64,000 bases of DNA from Ruegeria halocynthiae (GTDB lineage: Bacteria; Pseudomonadota; Alphaproteobacteria; Rhodobacterales; Rhodobacteraceae): NCBI RefSeq assembly GCF_000743705.1, contig NZ_JQEZ01000002.1, positions 828,252-892,251 of the forward strand, read 5' to 3'. The position numbers and the translations under genes are program-made. Shown piece by piece: positions 34,829 to 44,970 of the stretch (its first letter is position 1; each line of letters begins with the position of its first letter). Below the pieces are notes generated by a model. The model was given only the letters and a program-made list of their open reading frames with translations. It ran no database searches and was not told the DNA's origin.

Positions 34829-35620
34829 TTAATGTCCCAGAATCTGGCTGAGGAACAGTTTGGTCCGCTCACTTTGCGGGTTGTTGAAGAACTCTTCGGG
34901 TTCGTTCTGCTCCACGATCTGACCGGCATCCATAAAGATCACGCGGTTGGCGACCTGACGGGCAAAGCCCATCTCGTGCGTTACGCACAGCATGGTCATG
35001 CCTTCCTCGGCCAGCTCGATCATAGTGTCGAGCACCTCCTTGATCATCTCGGGGTCCAGCGCCGATGTCGGTTCATCGAACAACATGATCCGCGGCATCA
35101 TGCAGAGCGAACGGGCGATTGCCACACGCTGCTGCTGACCACCCGAAAGCTGACCGGGGTATTTATCGGCCTGTTCGGGGATCTTCACCTTTTCCAGAAA
35201 GTGCATCGCACGCTCTTCAGCCTCTTTCTTGGGCGTCTTGCGCACCCAGATCGGGGCCAGCGTGCAGTTCTCCAGAATGGTCAGATGCGGGAACAGGTTG
35301 AAGTGCTGGAACACCATCCCGACCTCGGACCGGATCTTGTCGATGTTTTTCAGGTCATTCGACAGCTCGGTTCCGTCCACAACGATCCTGCCCTGCTGGT
35401 GTTCTTCCAGCGCGTTCAGGCAGCGGATCAAAGTAGATTTACCCGACCCCGACGGCCCCGCGATAACAATTCGCTCGCCTTGATTGACGGTCAGATTGAT
35501 GTCGCGCAGCACGTGGAAGGCCCCATACCACTTGTTCATGTTCGAGATTTCGATGGCGACCTCGTCGCTCACCTGCATCTTGGAGCGGTCGATTTGACGG
35601 TCAATTGCAAGTTCAGACAT
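34829..35620 (-). CDS. aapP: General L-amino acid ABC transporter ATP-binding protein (AapP-like)
   Basis: The 263-residue ATPase of the polar amino-acid family has Walker [10 protein letters not shown], the Q-loop [10 protein letters not shown], signature [15 protein letters not shown], Walker [15 protein letters not shown] and the switch His in [12 protein letters not shown]. It is the last gene of the aapJQMP operon and powers uptake of a broad range of L-amino acids in rhizobial and marine alphaproteobacterial relatives. It starts 12 bases after aapM. Confidence 0.93.
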   Translation of the reverse strand: MSELAIDRQIDRSKMQVSDEVAIEISNMNKWYGAFHVLRDINLTVNQGERIVIAGPSGSGKSTLIRCLNALEEHQQGRIVVDGTELSNDLKNIDKIRSEVGMVFQHFNLFPHLTILENCTLAPIWVRKTPKKEAEERAMHFLEKVKIPEQADKYPGQLSGGQQQRVAIARSLCMMPRIMLFDEPTSALDPEMIKEVLDTMIELAEEGMTMLCVTHEMGFARQVANRVIFMDAGQIVEQNEPEEFFNNPQSERTKLFLSQILGH

Positions 35621-35632
35621 GTGTTGAACTCC

Positions 35633-36937
35633 TTAATGATGGCCAGTCTGAAGCTTGCGCTCCAGATACATGGAATAGCGGGACATGGAGAAGCAGACGA
35701 CGAAGAACAGCGCCGCGATGAACGCGAACAGTTCCCAGTAGATGCCGTTCCAGGCGGTGTCGGCGCGGATGGCGGATGCCAGCCCGATCACGTCGAACAG
35801 CCCGATGATCGACACCAGTGTCGTATCCTTGAAAATCCCGATGAACGTGCTCACGATGCCCGGAATTGAGATTTTCAGGGCCTGCGGCATGATGATCAGC
35901 CGTTGGGCTTGCCAGTAGTTCAGGCCCAAACTGTCGGCCCCTTCATACTGACCCCGTGGCAAGGCAGCCAAACCACCCCGGATCACCTCGGCCATATAGG
36001 CGGCCGAGAACAGGGTCATCATGATCATCACCCGCAGGATGATGTCAAAGTTGGTGTTTGGCGGCAAGAACAGGTTCAGCAGCAGTGAAGCCACGAACAA
36101 CAGTGTGATCAGAGGCACGCCGCGAATGAACTCGATAAAGCCCACGCACAGATATTTGACGACCAGCAGATCAGACTGACGACCCAGCGCCAGGACGACG
36201 CCAATCGGCAGGGATACCCCGATGGCCACAACCCCCAGCAAGATCGCCAGCATGAAGCCACCGAACTGACGGCTTTGCACTGCTTCGATACCGATGGGCA
36301 GGACAGAATCCATGGCACCGGTAAAATAGCTGGAAAGCACCAGCCACCAGATCACCGCCGCAACAGCCGCGCTGATCATTCCGATCAACTCGCTCAGTTG
36401 CTTGCTGAGAACCGAGTAAACGCCCCAGCCGATGACAAAACCCAAAGCGGCAGAGATCGGCCCCCAGATGGTGCCACCCCACATCAGGAACGGCATCAGA
36501 AAGGGGTATGCTGCGGTAAGGATCAGCATTTTTCTCGGTACACGCTCCGAATACAGGACTGGTGCGAGTGCCGCCAACAGCAGAACAAGCGATACAATCG
36601 GACGCCAGTACAGATGGCTTGGGTAGAACCCGAACAGCAACTGCAACCAACGATCATTGATCACCGCCCAACAGGCGTGGCCATGGGTGGACCCCCAGGT
36701 TTCCAACATAATCTCGCGGCATTCTTTCAGCGAGTTGGCATTCCAGACCGACTGAAATATCCACGGCAAGATGCCTGACAGAACATAGTAGATCGCATAG
36801 AGCGAAACCAACGTCAGGACCGTATTGAACCAACCTGAGAACAGATTGTGCCTGACCCAGCCGATAAGGCCCACTTCGGACGCTGGCGGGGCTTGTTCCG
36901 GCAACATCTCTGTGCGGACAAATGAAACATCACTCAT
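35633..36937 (-). CDS. aapM: General L-amino acid ABC transporter permease (AapM-like)
   Basis: The 434-residue permease is larger than simple HisM-type permeases, which is normal for AapM. N-terminal helices (TLVSLYAIYYVLSGILPWIF and others) precede the conserved transport domain with VEFIRGVPLITLLFVASLLL-like sequence (here IEFIRGVPLITLLFVASLL) and the EAA loop GQYEGADSLGLNYWQAQRLIIMPQALK. It pairs with AapQ, whose gene ends 1 base upstream. Confidence 0.93.
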   Translation of the reverse strand: MSDVSFVRTEMLPEQAPPASEVGLIGWVRHNLFSGWFNTVLTLVSLYAIYYVLSGILPWIFQSVWNANSLKECREIMLETWGSTHGHACWAVINDRWLQLLFGFYPSHLYWRPIVSLVLLLAALAPVLYSERVPRKMLILTAAYPFLMPFLMWGGTIWGPISAALGFVIGWGVYSVLSKQLSELIGMISAAVAAVIWWLVLSSYFTGAMDSVLPIGIEAVQSRQFGGFMLAILLGVVAIGVSLPIGVVLALGRQSDLLVVKYLCVGFIEFIRGVPLITLLFVASLLLNLFLPPNTNFDIILRVMIMMTLFSAAYMAEVIRGGLAALPRGQYEGADSLGLNYWQAQRLIIMPQALKISIPGIVSTFIGIFKDTTLVSIIGLFDVIGLASAIRADTAWNGIYWELFAFIAALFFVVCFSMSRYSMYLERKLQTGHH

Positions 36938-36938
36938 A

Positions 36939-38207
36939 TTACCGCTCCACCAGTTTTACGCGATTGTTGTACCAGTTCATCACCGCCGAAATGCTCAGCG
37001 AGATGGCCAGGTAGACCAGCATCAGCAGCAGAACGCATTCCAGCTCGCGGCCGGTCTGGTTCATGGTGATGCCACCCAGCGTACCCGTGATATCCATATA
37101 CCCCACCGCAATCGCCAGGGACGAGTTCTTGGTCAGGTTCAGATAGTTCGAGATCATCGGAGGGATAATCACCCGCAATGCTTGCGGCAGGATCACAAGG
37201 CGCATGATCCGGCCTTGACGCAGACCCAAAGCAGCGGCGGCCTCGGTCTGGCCTTTCGAGATGGCCAGAATACCCGCCCGCACAATTTCTGCGATGAACG
37301 CGGCCGTATAAAGCGACAAGGCCATCCAAAGCGCAATCAACGAGTTGCGCATATGCGTGCCACCTTTGAAGTTAAAGCCCTTCAATTCGGGGTAGCCAAG
37401 ATACAAACCCAGTGCCGTCATCAGAATGATCATCGGAACGAACAGGATGCCCAACTGGATGTGCCAGATTTTCGGACGGTCGCCGGTCGACTCTTGTTTG
37501 GCAGCGGCCCAGGCAGACACTTTGCGCATCGTAAAGATGCTGCCGCCAAGAACGATCAAAAACGCGATCAGGTCCAGCGAGATATCAAACCGCAAGCTCG
37601 ACGTGCCAAAGATATGAATATCGCCCAGACTGCGCGAGAACAGGAATTCCGGGATGTAGACACCGCGATTGGTGACTGCCACGGAATTGAACAAATCCAT
37701 CGAAGCCGTGGGATTTTCACCCCTGAATGCATTGGGTGCCGGTAAGCCTTCAATCAGGATGGCCATTGCCAAGACGATCCAAAGCAGAACAGGCACGTTG
37801 CGGAACATCTCGACGTAAACCGTCATGATCCGCGCGATCAGCCAGTTGTTGGACAGACGCAGAACGCCAACCATAACGCCGACAATCGTGGCCGTGATAC
37901 AGCCCAGAACAGCCACAACTAGCGTATTCAGCAGCCCGATAAAGGCCGCACGCAGATGGCTGTCGCGTGAGTCGTATTCCAACAGGCGCTGGTTGATATC
38001 GTAGCTGGCCGGTTCCCCGAAAAACCCGAATTCAACCGGTTTGCCCAGAGCCTCGAGGTTCTGAATGGTGTTTGAAATGATCCAGGCTGCCAGAAGCATG
38101 AAACCGATCAATGCGATGACTTGAATGGTCGCAGATCGGTACCGCGTGTCGTAAAGGAGCATGGACAGCCGGAACTGCTCCTTCGGCGGGTCAGTTAGAG
38201 TCGTCAT
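36939..38207 (-). CDS. aapQ: General L-amino acid ABC transporter permease (AapQ-like)
   Basis: The 422-residue inner-membrane permease has the conserved domain EMFRNVPVLLWIVLAMAIL, then a large middle region (GVYIPEFLFSRSLG) typical of AapQ, and the EAA-type loop KGQTEAAAALGLRQGRIMRLVILPQAL. It forms the heteromeric channel with AapM. A 128-base gap with a strong hairpin separates it from aapJ, so it should be expressed at a lower level than the binding protein. Confidence 0.93.
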   Translation of the reverse strand: MTTLTDPPKEQFRLSMLLYDTRYRSATIQVIALIGFMLLAAWIISNTIQNLEALGKPVEFGFFGEPASYDINQRLLEYDSRDSHLRAAFIGLLNTLVVAVLGCITATIVGVMVGVLRLSNNWLIARIMTVYVEMFRNVPVLLWIVLAMAILIEGLPAPNAFRGENPTASMDLFNSVAVTNRGVYIPEFLFSRSLGDIHIFGTSSLRFDISLDLIAFLIVLGGSIFTMRKVSAWAAAKQESTGDRPKIWHIQLGILFVPMIILMTALGLYLGYPELKGFNFKGGTHMRNSLIALWMALSLYTAAFIAEIVRAGILAISKGQTEAAAALGLRQGRIMRLVILPQALRVIIPPMISNYLNLTKNSSLAIAVGYMDITGTLGGITMNQTGRELECVLLLMLVYLAISLSISAVMNWYNNRVKLVER

Positions 38208-38293
38208 GACCTATGTAAATCCCCGTGCATCCCGTTTTTTTGTCGGCAGAGTTGACCTCTGCTCAGATCTATCCGGGCGTGTTTCTTATTAAT

Positions 38294-38328
38294 GGAAAAA
38301 GGGCGCGGGTTGCCCCGCGCCCTTTTCC
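38294..38328 (-). terminator. Hairpin between aapJ and aapQ (partial terminator)
   Basis: GGAAAAAGGGCGCGGG (38294-38309) pairs with the complementary arm ending at 38328 to give a stem of about 15 bp around a short loop, with T-rich sequence on the minus-strand exit side. It probably ends most transcripts after the binding-protein gene and lets some read through into aapQMP. Confidence 0.75.
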
Positions 38329-38335
38329 GTGGATT

Positions 38336-39355
38336 TTAGCGGAACGGCGGCGAGTACATCAGGCCGCCATCGGTCCACTGTGCGTTCAGGCCGCGTGCCA
38401 GACCGATCGGAGTTTCCTCACCGATGTTCTTGGCAAACACTTCGCCGTAGTTACCACCGGCTTTGATCGCCCGCAGACCCCACTGGGCGTCAAGGCCCAG
38501 CATCTCGCCCAGGGTGCCTTCGGTACCCAGCAGGCGGTTGACTTCGGGGTTGTCGGTCGCGCCCGCGCTCAGCTCATCAATGTTCGCCGAGGTCACGCCC
38601 AGCTCTTCAGCTGAAACCAGTGCGTTCAGAGTCCAGCGGACAACGTCGCCCCACTCGTGATCGCCATGACGGACCAGCGGGCCCAGCGGCTCTTTCGAGA
38701 TGATTTCGGGCAGCAGAACGTGGTCACCGGGGTTTTCGAACGTGGCGCGGGTAGCGGCCAGGCCCGATGCGTCGGTGGTGTAAACGTCACATGCGCCAGC
38801 CAGATACTGCTGCTGTGCTTCAGCGTTGGTTTCGATCGGAACCGGCTCATAGCTGATGTTGTTCGAGCGGAAGAAATCCGCCAGGTTCAGCTCGGTGGTG
38901 GTGCCGGTCTGGATGCAGACGGTCGCGCCGTCCAGTTCCTTGGCCGAGCTGACGCCCAGTGCCTTGGGAACCATGAAACCCTGACCATCATAATAGTTGA
39001 CGCCTACGAATTCGAACTTCAGGTCGACATCGCGGCTGAAGGTCCAGGTCGTGTTACGGGCCAGCATGTCGATCTCGCCGGATGCCAACGCGGTAAAGCG
39101 TGTTTTACCGGTGGTCGGAACAAATTCGACTGCGCTTGCGTCGCCCAGAACGGCTGCGGCAACCGCACGGCAAACTGCCACGTCAAACCCTTGCCACTCG
39201 CCGTTCGCGTCAGGCGCGGCAAAGCCAACCAGACCGGTGGTCACACCGCAGTTCAGCTTACCGCGCGCCTTGACGTCGTCCACGGTTCCCGCCATGGCTG
39301 CGCCTGCGGCCAGGCCGGCAACTGTGGCCGCGCCCAAGATTACGGATTTTTTCAT
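38336..39355 (-). CDS. aapJ: General L-amino acid ABC transporter substrate-binding protein (AapJ-like)
   Basis: The 339-residue periplasmic protein has a signal peptide (MKKSVILGAATVAGLAAGAAMA, cut near residue 22). The family-3 binding fold shows LNCGVTTGLVGFAAPDANGEWQGFDV, VEFVPTTGKTRFTALASGEIDML and AELDGATVCIQTGTTTE-like sequence. I chose ATG 39355, preceded by GAGG; the 42 extra upstream residues of the longer frame look non-coding. The leader contains a small hairpin (CGTCCC/GGGACG, 39376-39392). Confidence 0.94.
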   Translation of the reverse strand: MKKSVILGAATVAGLAAGAAMAGTVDDVKARGKLNCGVTTGLVGFAAPDANGEWQGFDVAVCRAVAAAVLGDASAVEFVPTTGKTRFTALASGEIDMLARNTTWTFSRDVDLKFEFVGVNYYDGQGFMVPKALGVSSAKELDGATVCIQTGTTTELNLADFFRSNNISYEPVPIETNAEAQQQYLAGACDVYTTDASGLAATRATFENPGDHVLLPEIISKEPLGPLVRHGDHEWGDVVRWTLNALVSAEELGVTSANIDELSAGATDNPEVNRLLGTEGTLGEMLGLDAQWGLRAIKAGGNYGEVFAKNIGEETPIGLARGLNAQWTDGGLMYSPPFR

Positions 39356-39561
39356 TTTTACCTCTTCCTGATTTTCCGTCCCATTCAGGGACGGTTCTAT
39401 CCGGCACCTGTGGCACCAGAAAGGTTTCCCCAAAGGTGTCTCCCCTTTAGTGGGCTTGAGTTTGGTCGCATTCATAAACAAACGTCAAGGGTCGGATCAG
39501 GGAAAACGATGGTTCAATCGGAAGATGGCTGTGACAAGGGTGGAAATTCAGAGATCTAGGA

Positions 39562-40269
39562 TCAAAGCGATATATCAAAGAACCGTTTGGCGTGTAAAAA
39601 GGCGGCCTTTTTGACTTCGGCCGCTTTGTGCGCCTCGTCGTCGTGGCCCCATTGTTCGACCTGCCAGATTTCATCAAGTCTGGATATCTGCCAGATTTCA
39701 TCGGCTTTGCGCCAGTTTTCGGCCGCCGCAAATCCCAGGATCAAAGACCCCGAAAGGCTCACAAGATCGTGAAACGCGGCAAGTTGGAAGTCGTTGAAAT
39801 CGTGAACGCGTTTGGTCAGCGATCTCAGCGAAGTTTCAGATTGGGGATGATGCAATACGCCGATCACCGGTACCAATCGGGCCGAAAGCGTGGTTGCGGC
39901 CCATTCCAACGCCGGATCCCATTGCTCGGCCTGTCGCTGTTGCAACTCTTGCGGGTGAGCCGCCCGGTAACACAGCAAGTCCGAATCGCCATAAGCCGCC
40001 AACATATCCGCAACCTCGGCGTGTTGCTGGCGGACCTTGTCGATGGCGGCATTTGCCGAACGGGTGAACGGCATCACGGTCGGGTCGACCTCTTTTTCCT
40101 GCGCGTCCCATTCTGCGGCGACCTCATCGGCCAGGACACGGGTGGGCAGGATCAGGGCGTCCTTGGCCGGGGTTTTCACCCGGCGGCCATCCAGTTCGAC
40201 GGTGTATCCACCTTGGGTTTCGACCACCGTACTCTCGGTCCAAAATCGCTTTGGCTTCCAGTCGCTCAT
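39562..40269 (-). CDS. ATP12-family F1-ATPase assembly chaperone
   Basis: The 235-residue protein matches the ATP12 family, conserved between alphaproteobacteria and mitochondria and needed there for assembly of the F1 alpha subunit. Readable family parts are YTVELDGRRVKTPAKDALILPT, DEVAAEWDAQ with PTVMPFTRSANAAID, DSDLLCYRA and the C-terminal EVKKAAFLHAKRFFD. The start at 40269 leaves a 4-base gap to the HAD gene. The bacterial function is assumed from the mitochondrial relative. Confidence 0.9.
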   Translation of the reverse strand: MSDWKPKRFWTESTVVETQGGYTVELDGRRVKTPAKDALILPTRVLADEVAAEWDAQEKEVDPTVMPFTRSANAAIDKVRQQHAEVADMLAAYGDSDLLCYRAAHPQELQQRQAEQWDPALEWAATTLSARLVPVIGVLHHPQSETSLRSLTKRVHDFNDFQLAAFHDLVSLSGSLILGFAAAENWRKADEIWQISRLDEIWQVEQWGHDDEAHKAAEVKKAAFLHAKRFFDISL

Positions 40270-40273
40270 GTCT

Positions 40274-40945
40274 TCAGGTCCAGATGTCGTCCAGCGCGGG
40301 TGGCAGCTGGTCAAAGGTTTCAATAATGCACGCCGCCCCATCCAGCGCGGACCGGTCATGATAGCCCCACGCCACGCCGATACCCGCAACCCCGGCGGCT
40401 TTGGCCATGTCCATGTCGAACCGGGTGTCCCCGATCATGACCGTCGCCGCAGCAGTCACGCCGGTTTCCGCCCGCGCGGTGTCGATCATCGACGGATGCG
40501 GTTTCGACGGGTGGTGGTCCGCGACCTGCCTTGTGACGAAAAAGCGTTCCAGCTCATGCGCCTCGATCAGCGCATCCAGACCGCGTTGAGATTTTCCGGT
40601 GGCAACGCCCAGAAGTATCTCGGGCACAGAATGAAGTGCTTCGATGGCGGCCCTGGCGCCTGGATAAAGCGGCGAACTGGCCGCCCCCTGCTCTAGCCGC
40701 TGCGCATGGTAGGCTTGCTTGTATCCTTCAACCAGCCGGTGCTGATCCGCATCTGAATTTTGCGGCGCAAGCTGCGCCATCGCGTTGGGCAGGGACAGGC
40801 CCACGATCGACAGGATCGCCGCACGATCCGGCACCGGCTGGGACAAGGCTTCGAAACTGGCGGTCATCGCCGCGACGATGCTGCCCTGACTGTCGACCAG
40901 GGTTCCATCCACATCGAACAGCACCAGACGCAGGGGTGCGCTCAT
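40274..40945 (-). CDS. HAD-family hydrolase (phosphoglycolate phosphatase-like)
   Basis: The 223-residue protein has HAD motif I FDVDGTLVDS (nucleophile Asp10 of the DxD), motif II ATGKS, motif III Lys in HHPSKPHPSM and motif IV IGDTRFDMDMA. The alpha-helical cap resembles Gph and PpaX phosphatases. The exact phosphate ester is unknown. Its start overlaps the pseudouridine synthase gene by 4 bases and its stop lies 4 bases before the ATP12 gene, a compact group seen also in other members of the order. Confidence 0.88.
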   Translation of the reverse strand: MSAPLRLVLFDVDGTLVDSQGSIVAAMTASFEALSQPVPDRAAILSIVGLSLPNAMAQLAPQNSDADQHRLVEGYKQAYHAQRLEQGAASSPLYPGARAAIEALHSVPEILLGVATGKSQRGLDALIEAHELERFFVTRQVADHHPSKPHPSMIDTARAETGVTAAATVMIGDTRFDMDMAKAAGVAGIGVAWGYHDRSALDGAACIIETFDQLPPALDDIWT

Positions 40946-41985
40946 TGCAGGGCCTCGAACGGGTCATCCGCAGCCAGATCCTCGGTCCAGCCAAATGTGT
41001 CCCAGCTGTCCTTCATGTGGTCCGGCAAGGCGGCGGTTACGGTAATGGGCTTGCGCGTAATCGGATGCTGAAACGAGGCCCGCCGGGCGTGCAGGTGCAG
41101 CTTTTTGCTGATGATCCCGCCCAGTTGCGCGCCCCAGCCATCGCCCAGATTCTCTTGCCCGGAACCGCCATATTTGCCGTCACCGATGATCGGATGACCA
41201 ATCGCGGCCATATGCGCCCGCAGCTGGTGCGTGCGGCCGGTGATCGGCTCCATCGCCACCCACGCAGCCCGCCCTGCCACCCGGTAGAGCGTGGAATAAA
41301 GCGAATGCGCCCGCTTGGCACCCGGCGTTTCGTCGATCTCGCTTGGATGCACGGCGATCATCTTTTCGCCCTCACCCTGTTTGCCGTGGCCCGACGCCTT
41401 GACCAGACCAGCCTTGATTTCACCCAGATAGGGGGTCGGCACCCCAGCCACCAGCGCCCAGTAAATCTTGCGCGTGTCGCGGTGACGGAACGCCGCTGTC
41501 AGCCCTTTGGCCGCCTCGCGCGTGCGGGCCATCAGCAGAACGCCGGATGTATCCTTATCCAACCGGTGCACAAGGCGGGGGTTTTCGTCATAGCCGAACC
41601 GCAGCGCTTCGGACAGGCTGTCGACATGGCGGGTCTGACCACTGCCGCCCTGCACCGGCAGGCCTTGGGGTTTGTTCAGCGCCAGCACATGATCGTCACG
41701 ATAGATCACACAGGACTGGATCATCTTGGTGTCCGCGTCCGAGACACGCCGAACAACCTCGACCGGTCTGTATTCGGCATCCGGCAGCGGCGGCACGCGC
41801 ACAGTCTGGCCGACCTCAAGCCGGGTCGAGGCCTTAACCCGGCCCCCTTCCACGCGCAGGTCGCCCTTGCGGCACATCTTTTCAATGCGGCCCTGGCTGA
41901 CATGCGGGAACAGGCGGCGCAGCCAGCGGTCCAGCCGCTGGTCGCCGTCACCCTCTGCCACGGTGATCATCTGTACGCCGCTCAT
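40942..41985 (-). CDS. RluA-family pseudouridine synthase (RluC/RluD-like)
   Basis: The 347-residue protein has an N-terminal S4 RNA-binding domain (RLDRWLRRLFPHVSQGRIEKMCRKGDL) and the catalytic domain with RLVHRLDKDTSGVLLMART, where the Asp is the nucleophile that isomerises uridine. The ARRASFQHPITRK block near the end is also conserved. Presence of the S4 domain points to 23S rRNA rather than tRNA as substrate, as in RluC or RluD. It overlaps the HAD gene by 4 bases. Confidence 0.92.
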   Translation of the reverse strand: MSGVQMITVAEGDGDQRLDRWLRRLFPHVSQGRIEKMCRKGDLRVEGGRVKASTRLEVGQTVRVPPLPDAEYRPVEVVRRVSDADTKMIQSCVIYRDDHVLALNKPQGLPVQGGSGQTRHVDSLSEALRFGYDENPRLVHRLDKDTSGVLLMARTREAAKGLTAAFRHRDTRKIYWALVAGVPTPYLGEIKAGLVKASGHGKQGEGEKMIAVHPSEIDETPGAKRAHSLYSTLYRVAGRAAWVAMEPITGRTHQLRAHMAAIGHPIIGDGKYGGSGQENLGDGWGAQLGGIISKKLHLHARRASFQHPITRKPITVTAALPDHMKDSWDTFGWTEDLAADDPFEALQ

Positions 41986-42111
41986 GCCGATATCTCCTGC
42001 GTCGCGCAGGTATTCCGCGCGGTAGCCATGTCTGTAAGTGCCCTAGAAAACATGCGCGTCTGTGGCGTGCCGCAACGCAAGAGTCAAGCCGGGACAGGCC
42101 CACCCATCATC

Positions 42112-43422
42112 CTAGCCGTTCCTCTGCGCCCGCAGATTGGCGAAATAATCCAGCCGCTTTTTCAACTCGCGCTCGAACCCACGTTCGACCGGCTGATAAA
42201 GCGCGGGCCGGTCCATGCTGTCGGGAAAGTAATTCTGGCCGGAAAACCCATCGTCGGCATCGTGATCATAGGCATAGCCCGCGCCGTACCCCTGATCCTT
42301 CATCAACGCGGTCGGCGCGTTCAGAATATGCTTGGGCGGCGGTTCGCTGCCCGATTGTTTGGCCAACCGCATCGCCGCCTTGTAACCCACATAAGCGCCG
42401 TTCGATTTGGGGGCCAAAGCCAGATAGACCAGCGCCTGCGCCAGCGCCAGCTCACCCTCGGGCGAACCCAGCCGTTCGTATGTCTCCCACGCGTGCAGGC
42501 AGATGGATTGGGCCTGTGGATCGGCCAATCCGATATCTTCGACCGCCATGCGCGTGATCCGCCGCGCCAAATAGCGGGGGTCCTCGCCCCCTGTCAGCAT
42601 CCGCGCAAACCAGTACAGCGCCGCATCCGGGTCGGAACCACGCACCGATTTATGCAAAGCCGAGATCAGGTTGTAATGCTCATCCCCCGATTTGTCATAT
42701 TTCGCAGCCCGGCGCATCAGGCGTGTCGACAGCGCGTCAGTATCCAGCGGGGCATCAACCCGCCAAGCGGCAATCTGTTCGATCAGGTTCAAAAGCGCCC
42801 GCCCATCGCCATCTGCCATTTCCTGCAGCGCCTCACGGGCAGATGCGGTCAGCGGCAAGGCGCGGTCCAATTCCTTTTCCGCGCGCTGGGTCAGACGTTC
42901 CAGATCGCCAAGGTCCAGCCGCTCCAGCACCAGTACTTGCGCCCGGCTAAGTACAGCTGCGTTCAACTCAAATGAAGGGTTCTCGGTCGTGGCCCCAACC
43001 AGCAGGATCGTCCCGTCCTCCATATGCGGCAGGAACCCGTCTTGCTGCGCCTTGTTGAACCGGTGGATCTCATCCACAAACAGCAGCGTGCCCTGCCCGT
43101 TCTGGCGCCGGATTTTCGCAGCCTCGAACACCTTTTTCAGGTCCGGTACGCCGGTGAAAATCGCGCTGATCTGAATGAAATTCAAATCGGTTTCCTGTGC
43201 CAAAAGCCGCGCGATGGTGGTTTTTCCCACCCCCGGCGGCCCCCAGAACACAAGGCTGGACAAGCTGCCCGACGCCAGCATCACGCCCAAAGGGGCCTCT
43301 GCGCCCAGGACCTGTTCCTGCCCGATCACCTCGGCCAGCGATTGCGGCCGCAGCCGGTCAGCCAGCGGGCGATGCGCGGGCGTTGCGGGCTCGGACGCTT
43401 CGGTATTGAACAGATCGCCCAC
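42112..43422 (-). CDS. rarA: Replication-associated recombination protein A
   Basis: The 436-residue AAA+ ATPase has Walker A GPPGVGKTT (61-69), Walker B LLFVDEIHRFN and sensor 1 LVGATTENPSF. The C-terminal tetramerisation part has HKSVRGSDPDAALYWFARML and VGYKAAMRLAK. RarA (MgsA) acts at stalled replication forks and binds SSB. It starts 4 bases after the protease stop and belongs to the same transcript. Confidence 0.96.
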   Translation of the reverse strand: MGDLFNTEASEPATPAHRPLADRLRPQSLAEVIGQEQVLGAEAPLGVMLASGSLSSLVFWGPPGVGKTTIARLLAQETDLNFIQISAIFTGVPDLKKVFEAAKIRRQNGQGTLLFVDEIHRFNKAQQDGFLPHMEDGTILLVGATTENPSFELNAAVLSRAQVLVLERLDLGDLERLTQRAEKELDRALPLTASAREALQEMADGDGRALLNLIEQIAAWRVDAPLDTDALSTRLMRRAAKYDKSGDEHYNLISALHKSVRGSDPDAALYWFARMLTGGEDPRYLARRITRMAVEDIGLADPQAQSICLHAWETYERLGSPEGELALAQALVYLALAPKSNGAYVGYKAAMRLAKQSGSEPPPKHILNAPTALMKDQGYGAGYAYDHDADDGFSGQNYFPDSMDRPALYQPVERGFERELKKRLDYFANLRAQRNG

Positions 43423-43426
43423 AGGG

Positions 43427-44812
43427 TTACAGCCTGAACCGAAGCGAGACGGAACGCCCGCCGCGCAGGATATCCAGATTCACCCGACGCCCCGGATCGG
43501 TCAGCGCATCCACCACGTCCTGAGGATGCTTGATCTGTTCACCGTTGATGCTGTTGACGACGTCCCCCACACGCAATCCAGACCGGCCGCCGTATGGGCC
43601 AGCGTCCACCACAACCACGCCGCTTTGCGACAGGACCAGCCCCATCCGCACAATCACCGCCGGATTGATACGCAACACAGTCAGACCCGGCATCACGGTC
43701 TGATCGTCCAATGTGGTTTCCTCGGCCGCTGGAGTGTCCGGTGCCTTGACCAGCGCGACCTTGATATCTGCGCTGTCTTCCCCGCGCAGGCGAGTCAAGA
43801 TCGAGGTGCCGCCGACACCGGCCACCGACATGCGGAATTTCATCTCAGCCGGAGAGTTCACTTCATCCCCGTCGACATGTGTTATCACATCACCCACGCC
43901 CAAACCGGCCTCGGCCAGCGGGCTAAGCGGATGGAGGTCGGAAATCACGACACCCATTGGGATCACCAAACCCAACGACTCGGCGATATCGGCGCTCATG
44001 TGCTGGCCTGCCATTCCGGCCCAGGGGCTGACAAAGCTGTTGTTACCCTCCTGCGCTTGGCGCAGGAATTCGGCCACCAGATTGGCCGGGATTGCAAAGC
44101 CGATGCCATTGGACCCACCCGAACGGGTCAGGATCGAAGTGTTGATCCCGATCAGGTCGCCATTCACGTCAATCAGCGCCCCGCCGGAATTGCCCGGGTT
44201 GATCGCCGCATCGGTCTGAATGAAATAGCCACGCGCGTTACCGGTGGCCGTACCAGTCCGCGCAAGACCCGAGATGATACCGGACGACACGGTCTGCCCC
44301 ACCCCGAACGGGTTGCCGATGGCCAGGGTCAGTTCACCCACCTCGACATGGTCGGAATCGCGCATTTGCAGGAACGGCAGATCTTTGGCCTCTTGCAGCC
44401 GCAAAATAGCGATATCGCTTTCCTTGTCGCCCAGAACCACTTGCGCTGAATATTCACGCCGATCTGTGGTCACCACCCGGATTTCCGTGGCCGTACCCAC
44501 GACGTGATAATTGGACACCACATAGCCATCATCGGACAGGATCACCCCCGACCCCAGTGAGTTTTGCACCCGAGGGCGTGGTTCGGCGAAGCCCCGGCCA
44601 AAGAAATCCTGAAAGAACGGGTCAGAAAAGAACGGGTTCGCCCGCCCCTGCCGGACGATCTTGGCGTAAATGTTCACAACAGCCGGGGATGCCTGTTTCA
44701 CTACCGGGGCAAAGCCAAGGCTGATTTCGGCCTGTGATGTCGGCACTTTGGTTTCAGCGTTTGCTGAAACCGCATGGGTGGCCAGCAACAACGAGCACAG
44801 AATTTTCCGCAT
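43427..44812 (-). CDS. Do-like (DegP/DegQ) periplasmic serine protease
   Basis: The 461-residue protein has a signal peptide (MRKILCSLLLATHAVSANA) and a trypsin-like domain with the catalytic His in SNYHVVG, Asp in KESDIAIL and Ser in NPGNSGGALID. Two PDZ domains follow (GLVIPMGVVISDLHPLSPLAEAGL and MGLVLSQSGVVVVDAGPYGGRSGL). It degrades or holds misfolded periplasmic proteins. The second PDZ domain ends right at the C terminus. It lies upstream of rarA in one transcript. Confidence 0.92.
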   Translation of the reverse strand: MRKILCSLLLATHAVSANAETKVPTSQAEISLGFAPVVKQASPAVVNIYAKIVRQGRANPFFSDPFFQDFFGRGFAEPRPRVQNSLGSGVILSDDGYVVSNYHVVGTATEIRVVTTDRREYSAQVVLGDKESDIAILRLQEAKDLPFLQMRDSDHVEVGELTLAIGNPFGVGQTVSSGIISGLARTGTATGNARGYFIQTDAAINPGNSGGALIDVNGDLIGINTSILTRSGGSNGIGFAIPANLVAEFLRQAQEGNNSFVSPWAGMAGQHMSADIAESLGLVIPMGVVISDLHPLSPLAEAGLGVGDVITHVDGDEVNSPAEMKFRMSVAGVGGTSILTRLRGEDSADIKVALVKAPDTPAAEETTLDDQTVMPGLTVLRINPAVIVRMGLVLSQSGVVVVDAGPYGGRSGLRVGDVVNSINGEQIKHPQDVVDALTDPGRRVNLDILRGGRSVSLRFRL

Positions 44813-44970
44813 GATCTATCCGTCGATTAAATCGCCCTTCGGATATGCGAGGCCAGTGACTGGATTGCAAGCATGTTGCGCCATCGCATCTGTTGGGCTG
44901 ATCGCGCTTACGCGGCTTGAAGCCATCCCAAATGATCAAAAGCAGCCTGCCCGCCATATGTTGCGGCAAT

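Noticed and set aside
40636..42975. A 779-codon open frame on the plus strand
   Set aside because: It runs antisense through the pseudouridine synthase and rarA genes, both with full motifs on the minus strand, and shows no domain of its own.
43175..44449. A 424-codon plus-strand frame
   Set aside because: Antisense to rarA and the Do-like protease; no recognisable motif.
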